Source of the DNA: Streptomyces sp. Tu 3180
GTDB taxonomy: Bacteria > Actinomycetota > Actinomycetes > Streptomycetales > Streptomycetaceae
Direction: 5' to 3'
NCBI RefSeq assembly: GCF_009852415.1
Contig: NZ_WOXS01000002.1
Span: forward strand, 4,070,001 to 4,134,000
DNA: 64,000 nt
Position 1 is the first letter of the stretch, and each line of letters starts with the position of its first letter. This document shows, piece after piece, positions 49,469 to 58,504 of this stretch. A model generated the notes under the pieces. It saw only the letters and a list, made by a program, of their open reading frames with translations, did no database searches and was not told the origin of the DNA. Position numbers and translations under genes: made by a program.

Positions 49469-50934
49469 GTGACGCAGAATGACATGGGGGTTTGCGATGC
49501 TTTTGAGCAGTACGCACCGGTCGGAAAGCCGGACACCATGAACGCCCCGCACCCTCCGAAAGTGGCCGGAATCGATTCGACGGTTCCGGCGCCCGCACAC
49601 ACTGTCGCGTCCGCCGCGGCGGGCACCTCCGCCGCCGCACCGGCACACCCCCAGCACGCACCGGGCGCGCTGCTCCAGGACCGTCTCGCCGGATGGGTCT
49701 CCGACCTCACGACCCTCCACGAGCTCACCGAGCGCCTGGCGCGCGTGAACGCGCTGGACGAGGCGCTGCAGGAACTGCTGCGCGCGGGCTCCGCGCTGGT
49801 GGGCGCACGGCGCGGGCTCGTCGCCCTGGAACCCGCCGACGGCCTCGGTCCGGACACCACCGTCGGCCTCGGCCTGGCCCGCGCGGACCTCGGCCACATG
49901 GAGACGGTGCCGCGCGGCTCCCTGGCCCACGGCAGGATCCTGGACGGACTGCCCGGCGCCGACGACGGCGTCGCCGAGCCCGACCTGTTCGCCGAGAAGG
50001 GGCTCGACCCCCGGCACCGCGAGGTCGCCGCGCGCCTCGGCTACGCCGCCAGCTACGCCCTGCCGCTCACCACCGGGACGGCCGGCCGCCTGGGCGCCGC
50101 GGTGTGGTTCTACGACGAGCCCGCCGAACCGTCGAAGCGGCAGCGCCACCTCGTCGGCCTGTACGTCCGCCACGCGGCCGAGCACCTCGCCCGGCTCCTC
50201 GAGCTCGAGCGCACCCGCGCGCGCATGGCCACCCTGTCCGAGGGGCTGCTGCCCTCGCGCCTGCCGCGCGTCACCGGCGTCCGGCTCTCCGCCCGGCACG
50301 CCACCTCACCGCACGGGGCGGCGACTGGTACGACGCGCTGCCCCTGCCGGACGCCGCGCTCGGCCTCGCCGTGGGGTCCGTCACCGGGTCGGGGCCCGGC
50401 GCGGTCGCCGCGATGGGGCGGCTGCGGGCGTCCCTGCGCGCGTACGCCGTGATGGAGGGCGAGGATCCGGTCGCCGTCCTGTCCGACCTGGAGCTGCTGC
50501 TGCGGCTCACCGAGCCGGCCCGGTCGGCCACCGCACTGTTCGGCTACTGCGAGCCCGCGCTGCGCAGGATCACGCTGGCCGGGGCCGGGCACTGCCCGCC
50601 GCTGCTGCTCGGCGAGCGGCGCACGGAGTTCGTGGAGACCTCCGTCTCCGCCCCCCTGGGGATGCTGGCCTGCTGGGAGGCGCCGAGCGTGGAGGTCCAC
50701 GCGGAACCGGGGGAGACGGTCCTGCTCTACACCGACGGGCTGCTGCGCCGCACCGGCGATCCCACCGACCGCGCCTTCGCCCGGCTGCACGCGGCGGCGG
50801 CCGGGGTGCCGAGGGCGCTGCGCCGCGACCCCGGCGCGATCGCCGACCACGTCCTGCGCACGATGCTGTCCCCGGGGGCGGACACGGCGGACTCCGCGGA
50901 GGACGTGGTGCTGCTGGCGGCGCGGTTCGAGTAG
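49469..50934 (+). CDS. GAF-PP2C (SpoIIE-type) protein phosphatase (apparent frameshift near 50315)
   Basis: About 488 residues when the frames are joined. Residues about 75-250 form a GAF-like domain (LHELTERLARVNALDEALQELLRAGSALVGARRGLVAL). The PP2C domain starts in frame 1 (SEGLLPSRLPRVTGVRLSARH) and continues one frame over (GGDWYDALPLPDAALGLAVGSVTGSG to EDVVLLAARFE). One more G in the G4 run at 50315-50318 restores the frame as TSPHGGGDWYDAL. The metal site is partly degenerate: GSVTGSG replaces the usual GDVxGHG, while GDWYDA and LLYTDGL are kept. Role by family: dephosphorylates STAS anti-anti-sigma factors. GTG 49469 follows GGAG. Confidence 0.82.
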
Positions 50935-51023
50935 CCGCCGGACCGCGGTGCGGTCATCCTCCGTGCGCCCTCGGTAACAGGCCCTTCCCCGCTTCGGCCG
51001 TTTCCGCGCGACCGTACGATGAT

Positions 51024-51062
51024 GGGGTCCCCCTGCTCGGGCGAGGCCGAGAGCCGGGGGAG
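51024..51062. repeat. Dispersed palindromic element before pepP
   Basis: GGGG-T-CCCCC followed by TGCTCGGGCGAGGCCGAGAG and GGGGGAGG. Same family as the element at 919-959, in the usual intergenic setting, about 30 bp before the next start codon. Confidence 0.7.
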
Positions 51063-51090
51063 GTCCAGTGCCGTACCGAGGAGGATGACT

Positions 51091-52548
51091 GTGGCCGAAG
51101 AGCTCCCGGAGACCCCGGAGACCACTGAGGAAGAGCCGATCAAGCAGCGCAAGAACGGCCTGTACCCGGGCGTGTCCGACGAGCTCGCCGAGAACATGAA
51201 GAGCGGCTGGGCCGACACCGAGCTGCGCGACCTGGAGCCGATCCCCCAGGCCGCCGAGACCGCCGCCCGCCGCGCCGCGCTGTCCGCCCGCTTCCCGGGC
51301 GAGCGCCTGGTCGTCCCCGCGGGCAACCTGAAGACCCGCTCGAACGACACCGACTACCCCTTCCGCGCGTCGGTCGAGTACGCCTACCTCACCGGCAACC
51401 AGACCGAGGACGGCGTCCTCGTCCTGGAGCCGACGGCCGACGGCCACAAGGAGACGATCTACCTCCTGCCGCGCTCCGACCGGGAGAACGGCGAGTTCTG
51501 GCTGGACGGCCAGGGCGAGCTGTGGGTCGGCCGCCGCCACTCCCTCGCCGAGGCCGGGACGCTGTACGGCATCCCCGCCTCCGACGTCCGCGAGCTGGCC
51601 GGCGCGCTGCGCGAGGCCACCGGCCCGGTGCGGGTGGTGCGCGGGTACGACGCCGGGATCGAGGCGGCGCTGACCGACAAGGTCACCGCCGAGCGCGACG
51701 AGGAGCTGCGCGTCTTCCTCTCCGAGATGCGGCTGGTCAAGGACGACTTCGAGATCGGCGAGCTGCAGAAGGCCGTCGACTCCACCGTGCGCGGCTTCGA
51801 GGACGTGGTGAAGGTCCTCGACAAGGCCGAGGCGACCAGCGAGCGCTACATCGAGGGGACGTTCTTCCTGCGCGCCCGGGTGGAGGGCAACGACGTCGGC
51901 TACGGCTCCATCTGCGCGGCCGGCCCGCACGCCACCACCCTGCACTGGGTGCGCAACGACGGCCCGGTCCGCTCCGGCGACCTGCTGCTGCTCGACGCGG
52001 GCGTGGAGACGCACACGTACTACACGGCCGACGTCACGCGCACGCTGCCGATCAGCGGCCGGTACAGCGAGCTCCAGAAGAAGATCTACGACGCCGTGTA
52101 CGACGCCCAGGAGGCCGGCATCGCGGCGGTGAAGCCGGGCGCCAAGTACCGCGACTTCCACGACGCCGCCCAGCGGGTGCTGGCCGAGCGGCTCGTCGAG
52201 TGGGGTCTGGTCGAGGGCCCGGTGGAGCGGGTGCTGGAGCTGGGTCTGCAGCGCCGCTGGACGCTGCACGGCACCGGCCACATGCTCGGCATGGACGTCC
52301 ACGACTGCGCCGCCGCGCGCACCGAGACGTACGTCGAGGGCACGCTGGAGCCCGGCATGGTGCTCACGGTCGAGCCGGGCCTGTACTTCCAGGCCGACGA
52401 CCTGACCGTGCCCGAGGAGTACCGGGGCATCGGCGTCCGCATCGAGGACGACATCCTGGTCACCGAGGACGGCAACCGGAACCTGAGCGCCGCGCTGCCC
52501 CGGCGGTCGGACGAGGTCGAGGCGTGGATGGCCTCCCTGAAGGGCTGA
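51091..52548 (+). CDS. pepP: Xaa-Pro aminopeptidase (M24B)
   Basis: 485 residues. Removes N-terminal residues preceding proline. N-terminal AMP_N domain (about 60-190: RRAALSARFPGERLVVPAG, DYPFRASVEYAYLTGN), then a pita-bread catalytic domain with metal ligands Asp and Asp (LLLDAGVETHTYYTADVTRT), His (HGTGHMLGMDVHD), Glu (TVEPGLYF) and Glu (VRIEDDILVT). Complete. GTG 51091 follows GAGGAGGA at six bases; ATG 51085 overlaps the ribosome site. Ends in a strong hairpin. Confidence 0.95.
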   Translation: MAEELPETPETTEEEPIKQRKNGLYPGVSDELAENMKSGWADTELRDLEPIPQAAETAARRAALSARFPGERLVVPAGNLKTRSNDTDYPFRASVEYAYLTGNQTEDGVLVLEPTADGHKETIYLLPRSDRENGEFWLDGQGELWVGRRHSLAEAGTLYGIPASDVRELAGALREATGPVRVVRGYDAGIEAALTDKVTAERDEELRVFLSEMRLVKDDFEIGELQKAVDSTVRGFEDVVKVLDKAEATSERYIEGTFFLRARVEGNDVGYGSICAAGPHATTLHWVRNDGPVRSGDLLLLDAGVETHTYYTADVTRTLPISGRYSELQKKIYDAVYDAQEAGIAAVKPGAKYRDFHDAAQRVLAERLVEWGLVEGPVERVLELGLQRRWTLHGTGHMLGMDVHDCAAARTETYVEGTLEPGMVLTVEPGLYFQADDLTVPEEYRGIGVRIEDDILVTEDGNRNLSAALPRRSDEVEAWMASLKG

Positions 52549-52559
52549 CCGCGGGACGA

Positions 52560-52589
52560 GGGGCCGGGCACGAACGGGTGCCCGGCCCC
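52560..52589 (+). terminator. Terminator after pepP
   Basis: Perfect 12-bp stem GGGGCCGGGCAC/GTGCCCGGCCCC with a 6-nt loop. Confidence 0.87.
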
Positions 52590-52595
52590 TCGTCC

Positions 52596-52700
52596 GCTGT
52601 TCGTGCGCGTCCGGACGTCGTTCGCGCGTGCCCGACTGCTGTTCGTACGCGTCCGGCCACTGTTCGTGCGTGTCCCGCCGCTGTTCGTGCGCGCCGCGCC
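52596..52700. repeat. Five 21-bp tandem repeats
   Basis: Degenerate units of the form GCTGTTCGTGCGCGTCCGGAC at 52596, 52617, 52638, 52659 and 52680. Non-coding DNA between pepP and the convergent HATPase gene. Confidence 0.85.
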
Positions 52701-52725
52701 GGGGGGGCGGGACGGCCGGGCGTCG

Positions 52726-53190
52726 CTACACCGCGGCCAGCGGGGCGCCCTCGCGCCACTTCAGGATCTTGTCGAAGCTCACCACCGCGCCGCCCCGGTC
52801 CGCCTTGTTGCCGATGTGGACGTGGTCGGCCAGCTCCTGGATGAGGCAGAGTCCCCGGCCGTGCTCCGCGTCGGACGGCGCGGGGCGGGCCGGCGGGCGG
52901 GAGCGGCCCGCGGCGCCGGAGGGGAAGCCGGGGCCCGCGTCGGTGACCTCGATGCGGCACTTCTCCCCGTCGAGGTAGGCGGTCACCCGGTACTCCCCCG
53001 AGCCGTCGCCCCGCGCGGCGTCCCCGCCGTGCTCGACGGCGTTCGCGCAGGCCTCGCTGAGGGCGACGGAGAGGTCGTAGGAGACCTCGGGGTCGACGCC
53101 CGCGGTCTCCATGGTGCCGAGCAGCAGCCGCCGGGCGAGCGGCACGCTCGCGGGATCGCGCCGCAGATGGAGTGACCACCAGATGCTCAT
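52726..53190 (-). CDS. HATPase-domain anti-sigma-type (RsbW-like) regulator
   Basis: 154 residues. Typical features: LRRDPASVPLARRLLLGTMETAG at the N-terminus, N box DLSVALSEACANAVEHG, G1 box RIEVTDAGPGFP, G2 box EHGRGLCLIQELADHV, then GGAVVSFDKIL. Single-domain kinase/anti-sigma protein of the streptomycete RsbW-like family. The GC-rich loop between the G boxes (SGAAGRSRPPARPAPSDA) is a flexible ATP lid. The partner is unknown; it is divergent from the membrane protein gene. Confidence 0.92.
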   Translation of the reverse strand: MSIWWSLHLRRDPASVPLARRLLLGTMETAGVDPEVSYDLSVALSEACANAVEHGGDAARGDGSGEYRVTAYLDGEKCRIEVTDAGPGFPSGAAGRSRPPARPAPSDAEHGRGLCLIQELADHVHIGNKADRGGAVVSFDKILKWREGAPLAAV

Positions 53191-53410
53191 GCTCCAGCCT
53201 CCCGGCCGCGGCTCGACATACCGTTACGTATTGCCCTGAGTACTCACTTGTAAGCGTGAAGTTGACGTGACACCGCCCATACGGCGGGTGTGTCGCAAAG
53301 CCGATCGGTGTATGTGGGGCAGGCCGTGGCAGAGGTGATCTTCCGGTCGTACCTCATCTTGCGGACCTGCCGTACGGCGACCGGGGGGCCAGTGCGATGA
53401 TGAGCCCGCC

Positions 53411-54223
53411 ATGACTGCCCCCCACGCGCGCACGACGCGCTCCGGACGAGGGCTCCGGATCCTGCGGGCCGCGGTGTTCGCCGCGGTCTGCGTCGTGCTG
53501 GCCGGGGCGGGTCACAGCCTCGCCTCCTGCGCCGCCGTTCCGCTGTGGACGCTGGCCGCCGGGTTCCTCGCGGCGGTCGCGGTCGCCGCGCCGCTCGCCG
53601 GACGCGTGCGTTCCGCGCCGGGGATCGCGGTGCTGCTGGCGGCCGGCCAGACGGCGCTGCACACCTTGTTCGGCCTCGGGCAGCACGGCACCGACGCCTC
53701 CCTCACGGGTGCGTCGTCCGCCCTCTCCGACGCCGCACTGGTCGAACAGGCCGCCCGGCTGATGTGCGGGCCCACCGCGGCGGCGATCAGCCCCGCGCAG
53801 GCCCACCGCGTCCTCGCCGACGCGGGCGTCCACCCGGGCACGGCGCACACCCCGGCGGACGCCCTGTCCACCGCCGCGGGTTCCCCCGCGTCCCTGCTGC
53901 CGTCGCTGCCCATGCTGCTCGGCCACGTCCTCGCGGCCATGGCCGCGGGCTGGCTGCTGCGCCGCGGCGACCTGGCCCTGCTGCGGCTCACCGAGCTGTC
54001 GGCGCACGGCGTCGCCGAGGGGGCCCTCGTACGGTCCCTGCGCGTGGCGCTCGCCCTGGTGCGCGCCCTGCGCGCCGGGCTCCCCGGAGCGCCGGAGGCG
54101 GGCCTGCGCGCGCCGCGCACCGCTCTGCTCGCGCCGCCCGCGCCGCGCACCGCCGCGCTCCAGCACACGGTGATCCGGCGCGGCCCGCCGGCCGCCGTCA
54201 CCGCACTCGCCCTCGCCGCCTGA
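53411..54223 (+). CDS. Integral membrane protein upstream of the copper locus
   Basis: 270 residues, Ala-rich, five to six predicted helices: AAVFAAVCVVLAGAGHSLA, LWTLAAGFLAAVAVAAPLAG, GIAVLLAAGQTALHTLFGLG, and LLPSLPMLLGHVLAAMAAGWLLRRG. A His-containing helix pair (LHTLFGLGQHG; LLGHVLAA) hints at metal binding but nothing more. The family resembles streptomycete membrane proteins encoded with YcnI/copper genes. It lies 211 bp before the YcnI gene on the same strand. Confidence 0.8.
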   Translation: MTAPHARTTRSGRGLRILRAAVFAAVCVVLAGAGHSLASCAAVPLWTLAAGFLAAVAVAAPLAGRVRSAPGIAVLLAAGQTALHTLFGLGQHGTDASLTGASSALSDAALVEQAARLMCGPTAAAISPAQAHRVLADAGVHPGTAHTPADALSTAAGSPASLLPSLPMLLGHVLAAMAAGWLLRRGDLALLRLTELSAHGVAEGALVRSLRVALALVRALRAGLPGAPEAGLRAPRTALLAPPAPRTAALQHTVIRRGPPAAVTALALAA

Positions 54224-54434
54224 CGCGCCGCGACCACCACTCCGCCACCACCGGGTTCACCGGCCGGGGAGAGGGACGCCGGCGTGCGGCACCCGCGTGT
54301 GCGTCCGGTTCCGCAGCGCCCGGGTCCTCCCCCGGCACGCCGGGAGGGCCGGGAGGGACCACGAGGTCCTCCCCGCCACGGGCGCGCGTCCCTCACCTCC
54401 AGCCGAACCCCAACCGAAGCGGAGTGCTTCTGCC

Positions 54435-55196
54435 ATGAAGGCTTCCCGTATCGCAGCCGCCGGTGCCGTCGCCGGTGCCGCCGTCCTCGCCGTGTCCACC
54501 CCCTGCTTCGCGCACGTCAGCGTGCAGCCCGACGGGGAGGCCGCCAAGGGCGGTTACGCGGTCGTCGACTTCAAGGTCCCCAACGAGCGGGACAACGCCT
54601 CGACCACCAAGCTCGAGGTCACCTTCCCCACGGACCACCCGCTGGCCTCCGTGATGCCGCAGCCGGTCGAGGGCTGGGACATCAAGGTCACCAAGTCCGA
54701 GCTGGACAAGCCGCTCGAGCTGCACGGCAAGAAGATCAACGAGGCCGTCACCAAGGTGACCTGGACCGCCGACGGCGACGGCATCGAGCCCGGCTTCTTC
54801 CAGAAGTTCCCGGTGTCCGTCGGCACGCTGCCCGAGGACGCGGACGAACTCGTCTTCAAGGCCCTGCAGACGTACTCCAACAAGGAGGTCGTCCGCTGGA
54901 TCGAGGTGCCGCAGGAGGGCCAGGAGGAGCCCGAGCACCCGGCTCCCGTCCTCGCGCTGTCGGAGGCCTCCGAGGACGGCCACTCCCACGGGGCCGCGGA
55001 CGACGAGAAGGCCGAGGACGGCGCCGGATCCGCCGAGAACGCCGCCGCCGAGTCCACCACGGCGTCCGGCTCCGACTCCGGCGACTCCGGCGGCACGGAC
55101 ACCACCGCACGCGTCCTGGGCGTCGTCGGCATCGTCGTCGGCGCCGCGGGCGTCGCCTACGGCGTACTGGCCGGGCGTCGGCGCACCTCCGCCTGA
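54435..55196 (+). CDS. YcnI/DUF1775 copper-binding membrane-anchored protein
   Basis: 253 residues. Signal peptide RIAAAGAVAGAAVLAVSTPCFA, cleaved before HVSVQPDGEAAKGGYAVVDFKVPNE, so the mature N-terminus is His, the copper ligand of the YcnI family. The domain continues with VTFPTDHPLASVMPQPVEGWDIKV and VTWTADGDGIEPGFFQKFPVSVGTLP. A Ser/Asp/Glu-rich region and one C-terminal helix (VLGVVGIVVGAAGVAYGVLAG) with RRR anchor it outside. First copper gene of the cluster; a terminator-like hairpin follows. Confidence 0.93.
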   Translation: MKASRIAAAGAVAGAAVLAVSTPCFAHVSVQPDGEAAKGGYAVVDFKVPNERDNASTTKLEVTFPTDHPLASVMPQPVEGWDIKVTKSELDKPLELHGKKINEAVTKVTWTADGDGIEPGFFQKFPVSVGTLPEDADELVFKALQTYSNKEVVRWIEVPQEGQEEPEHPAPVLALSEASEDGHSHGAADDEKAEDGAGSAENAAAESTTASGSDSGDSGGTDTTARVLGVVGIVVGAAGVAYGVLAGRRRTSA

Positions 55197-55214
55197 CCCC
55201 GTCCGCTTCCCAGC

Positions 55215-55261
55215 GGCGCGCACCGGGCCGGTCACGGCCCCGTGGCCTCCCGGTGCGCGCC
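55215..55261 (+). terminator. Hairpin between the YcnI and Sco genes
   Basis: Perfect 13-bp stem GGCGCGCACCGGG/CCCGGTGCGCGCC with a 21-nt loop. A terminator or attenuator that could set the ratio of YcnI to the downstream copper genes. Confidence 0.65.
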
Positions 55262-55288
55262 GGAGCACTTACCTTCAGGACACCTTTC

Positions 55289-55945
55289 ATGCGCAAGAAG
55301 ACCTTCGCGGCGGCCGCCCTGCTCGCCGCCGCCTCCCTGACCCTCTCCGCCTGCGGCAGCGGCGGCGGTGACAGCGGCAAGCCCTTCGCCGTGGTCTCCG
55401 AGGAGGCCGGCTCCGCCGAGGCGGCCACCGTGCTCGACAAGCCGTTCGAGAAGCCGGACCTCGTCCTCACCGACACCCGTGGCGAGAAGTACGACTTCCG
55501 CAAGGAGACCGCGGGCAAGCCCACCCTGATCTACTTCGGCTACACGCACTGCCCCGACGTCTGCCCGCTGACGATGAACAACATCGCGGTGGCCAAGAAG
55601 CAGCTGCCCCAGGACCAGCAGGACGAGCTGCGGATCGTGTTCGTCACCACCGACCCCGAGCGGGACACCCCCGCCGCGCTCGGCAAGTGGATCAAGGGCA
55701 TCGATCCCCAGGTCGTCGGTCTGACCGGCGACTTCGCCACCATCCAGGCCGGTGCCCGCACGCTCGGCATCTCGATCGACGCGCCGCGCAAGGACGACGA
55801 GGGCAAGGTCGTCTCCGACCACGGCACCCAGGTCATCGCCTTCTCGCCGAAGACCGACGGCGGTTACGTCCTCTACGGCGAGGACGCCACCGTCGACGAC
55901 TACACCGAGGACCTCCCCAAGATCATCAAGGGCGAGAACCCGTGA
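55289..55945 (+). CDS. sco: Sco1/SenC-family copper chaperone lipoprotein
   Basis: 218 residues. Lipoprotein signal with lipobox LSAC (Cys22). Thioredoxin-like fold with the copper/thiol motif CPDVC (Cys88, Cys92) and the third ligand His178 (SDHGTQ). It delivers copper to, or reduces, the CuA site of cytochrome oxidase and related enzymes. ATG 55289. It overlaps the ECuC gene by four bases (GTGA), so the two chaperones are coupled. In S. lividans the orthologous pair acts in copper-dependent development (recalled). Confidence 0.95.
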   Translation: MRKKTFAAAALLAAASLTLSACGSGGGDSGKPFAVVSEEAGSAEAATVLDKPFEKPDLVLTDTRGEKYDFRKETAGKPTLIYFGYTHCPDVCPLTMNNIAVAKKQLPQDQQDELRIVFVTTDPERDTPAALGKWIKGIDPQVVGLTGDFATIQAGARTLGISIDAPRKDDEGKVVSDHGTQVIAFSPKTDGGYVLYGEDATVDDYTEDLPKIIKGENP

Positions 55946-56439
55946 GGCGCCGCGCGGCCGCGGCCCTGGCCGTGACCGGAGCGCTGGTCCTGGCCGGGTG
56001 CGACGGCCCGGGCGGTTCGGGCTCCGGCGGCACGGCGGACCTGTCCGTCGGCTCCGCCTACATGCCGCAGCCGGTGTCGGACATGGCGGCCGGCTTCCTC
56101 ACCATCACCAACGAGGGGGACGCGGCGGACCGGCTGACCTCCGTCAGCAGCGACGTCGCCGGCCGGGTCACCGTGCACGAGACCGTCGACGGCGCCATGC
56201 AGGAGGCCGACGGGCTCGACATCCCGGCCCACGGAAGCCTCGTGCTGGAGAGCGGCGGCAGCCACCTGATGTTCGAGCAGCTGAAGCGGAAGCCCCGGCA
56301 GGGCCAGAAGGTCCCCGTGGAACTGGCCTTCGCCCACTCCGCCCCCGTCACGGTCGAGATCCCGGTCAAGGCGGCCACCTACACGCCGAAGGCCGGACGC
56401 ACGACCGGATCCGAGACCGGACACGAGACCGGACACTGA
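55942..56439 (+). CDS. ecuC: PCu(A)C-domain extracytoplasmic copper chaperone (ECuC)
   Basis: 165 residues. Lipoprotein signal with LAGC (Cys20). The PCu(A)C copper(I) motif is complete: His79, Met86, then 21 residues and His108-x-Met110. The C-terminus ends in repeated GSETGHETGH, giving extra His residues. It passes Cu(I) to Sco-type proteins or to CuA. Overlaps the Sco gene and precedes the CopC-CopD gene by 13 bp. Confidence 0.95.
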   Translation: MRRRAAAALAVTGALVLAGCDGPGGSGSGGTADLSVGSAYMPQPVSDMAAGFLTITNEGDAADRLTSVSSDVAGRVTVHETVDGAMQEADGLDIPAHGSLVLESGGSHLMFEQLKRKPRQGQKVPVELAFAHSAPVTVEIPVKAATYTPKAGRTTGSETGHETGH

Positions 56440-56452
56440 GGGAGACACCCCC

Positions 56453-58498
56453 GTGACCCAGACCATCGCCCCCCGCGTGCGGACCCTGGTGCTGCTGTTC
56501 CTGGCCGTCACCGGCGCGCTCCTCGCCGGGGCCGCTCCCGCCTCCGCGCACGCCGCGCTGACCGGGAGCGACCCGGGTCAGGGGGCGGTGGTCGACCGGG
56601 CCCCCACCCAGGTCTCGCTCACCTTCTCCGAACCGATCGCGGTGAGCGACGACGCCGTTCGCGTGCTCGATCCCAAGGGCACGCGGGTCGACAAGGGCGA
56701 CCCGGCCAATCCCAGCGGCACCACGTACTCCGTGCGGCTGCTCAGCGGGCTGCCCGACGGCACGTACACCGTGGCCTACCAGGTGGTGTCGGCGGACAGC
56801 CACCCCGTCGCCGGTGCCTTCACCTTCTCCATCGGCGCCCCTTCCGAGACCTCCGTCTCGGTCTCCGGGCAGTCCACCGACGACGGCCCGGTGGGCCGGC
56901 TGTACGGGCTCGGCCGGTACGTGTCGTACGTCGGGTTCGTCGTCATGGTGGGCGGCGCCGCCTTCGTCCTCGCCTGCTGGCAGCGCGGCTCCGGGGTGCG
57001 GGCGGTGCAGCGGCTGGTCGTCTCCGGGTGGCTCGCGCTCACCGCGGCCACCCTGGCGCTGCTGCTCCTGCGCGGTCCGTACACCCGCTCCGGGCAGATC
57101 GGCGACGTCTTCGACCTGACGCTGCTCGGGGAGGTGCTCCAGACCAAGACCGGCGCGGCGCTGGTGTCCCGGCTGCTGCTGCTCGCCGCGGCGGCGCTGT
57201 TCATCGCGGTGCTGTTCGGGGCGTACGAGAAGCGGGAGGACGGCGAGGAGAAGCGGGACCTGACCTTCGGGCTCGCGATCGGCGGGACGGTCGTGGCGGC
57301 CGGGATCGCCGCGAGCTGGGCCATGTCCGAGCACGCCTCCCAGGGGCTCCAGGCGGGGATCGCCATGCCGGTCGACGTCGTCCACCTGCTGGCCGTCGCC
57401 GCCTGGCTCGGCGGGCTCACCGCCCTGCTCGTCGGGCTCTACCGGGCGCCCGCCGACACCCCGGTCGACCGGGTCGCCGTGCAGCGGTTCTCGCGGCTCG
57501 CGTTCGGCAGCGTGGTGGTGCTCGTCGTCACCGGGACCTACCAGTCCTGGCGGCAGCTCGGCTCCTGGTCGGCGTTCACCGGGACCCGGTACGGGCAGCT
57601 GCTGCTGGTCAAGATCGGGCTCGTGGCGGTGCTGGTCGCGATCGCCTCCCTCTCCCGGCGGTGGACGGCGCGGCTGGCCCAGGCGCCGGCGGCAGCGAGC
57701 CGGGAAGCAGAGGAGAAGGAGCCCGCGGGTGCCGTGTCCACGAAGCGGCCCGACGCCGGGCGGGCCGGGTCCGGCGGATCCGGAGCCACCGGAGCCACCG
57801 GAGCCCGGGAGACCGGGAGCGGGGACGCCTCCGAGGCCGGGGACCGGACCGGGCCCGCGGACACGGACCGGCCCGGGGACAGCACCGGGCACGGGAAGCA
57901 GACCGGGGAGGACTCCGCGCGGGCCGCTCAGCTCGCCCGGCAGCGGGCCGCGATGGAGACCGCCCGGCAGAGGCGGTTGCGGGACGCCGACCCGAACCGC
58001 TTCGGCCTGCGCCGCTCCGTACTCGCCGAGGCGGGCATCGCCGTCGTCCTGCTCGCCGTCACCACCGTGCTGACGCAGACCGAGCCGGGCCGCACGGAGC
58101 AGGAGGCCGAGGCGGTCGCCTCGTCCTCGTCGTCCGCCGCGTCCGGCCAGGGCACCGGTGCGGTGACCCTGAACATGCCGTTCGACACCGGTGGCGAGAA
58201 CGGCAAGGGCGTCGTCACGATCGACCTCGACCCCGCGCGGGTGGGCGACAACGACCTGCACCTCTATGTGGAGCGTCCGGACGGCGAGGCCTTCGACATC
58301 CCCGAGGTGAAGGTCGCCTTCACCCTCTCCGCCCAGGACATCGGCCCCCTGCCGGTCGTCCCCGACCACATCACCACCGGACACTGGTCGGCGAGCGGCG
58401 TACAGATCCCCATGGCGGGCGACTGGAAGGTCGAGGTGACCGTGCGGACGTCCGACATCGACCAGGTGACCGTCTCCAAGAACACCAAGATCGGCTGA
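56453..58498 (+). CDS. CopC-CopD-YcnJ-like fused copper import protein
   Basis: 681 residues. A signal peptide is cleaved before His33 (ASA/HAALTGSDP), giving the N-terminal His of the CopC copper brace; DSHPVAGAFTFSI carries the second ligand set. CopD membrane domain (about 150-420, eight helices: YVSYVGFVVMVGGAAFVLAC, VDVVHLLAVAAWLGGLTALL). A Glu/Gly/Ala-rich cytoplasmic loop (about 420-500) and a further helix (AEAGIAVVLLAVTTVLTQT) lead to a C-terminal beta domain (about 555-681). Likely imports copper. Short spacing to ECuC and DtpA genes indicates an operon. Confidence 0.95.
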   Translation: MTQTIAPRVRTLVLLFLAVTGALLAGAAPASAHAALTGSDPGQGAVVDRAPTQVSLTFSEPIAVSDDAVRVLDPKGTRVDKGDPANPSGTTYSVRLLSGLPDGTYTVAYQVVSADSHPVAGAFTFSIGAPSETSVSVSGQSTDDGPVGRLYGLGRYVSYVGFVVMVGGAAFVLACWQRGSGVRAVQRLVVSGWLALTAATLALLLLRGPYTRSGQIGDVFDLTLLGEVLQTKTGAALVSRLLLLAAAALFIAVLFGAYEKREDGEEKRDLTFGLAIGGTVVAAGIAASWAMSEHASQGLQAGIAMPVDVVHLLAVAAWLGGLTALLVGLYRAPADTPVDRVAVQRFSRLAFGSVVVLVVTGTYQSWRQLGSWSAFTGTRYGQLLLVKIGLVAVLVAIASLSRRWTARLAQAPAAASREAEEKEPAGAVSTKRPDAGRAGSGGSGATGATGARETGSGDASEAGDRTGPADTDRPGDSTGHGKQTGEDSARAAQLARQRAAMETARQRRLRDADPNRFGLRRSVLAEAGIAVVLLAVTTVLTQTEPGRTEQEAEAVASSSSSAASGQGTGAVTLNMPFDTGGENGKGVVTIDLDPARVGDNDLHLYVERPDGEAFDIPEVKVAFTLSAQDIGPLPVVPDHITTGHWSASGVQIPMAGDWKVEVTVRTSDIDQVTVSKNTKIG

Positions 58499-58504
58499 AC
58501 CACC

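Noticed and set aside
54224..55288. CsoR copper operator in the copper locus
   Set aside because: Searched for a TATACCC/GGGTATA-type palindrome upstream of YcnI and Sco and found none.
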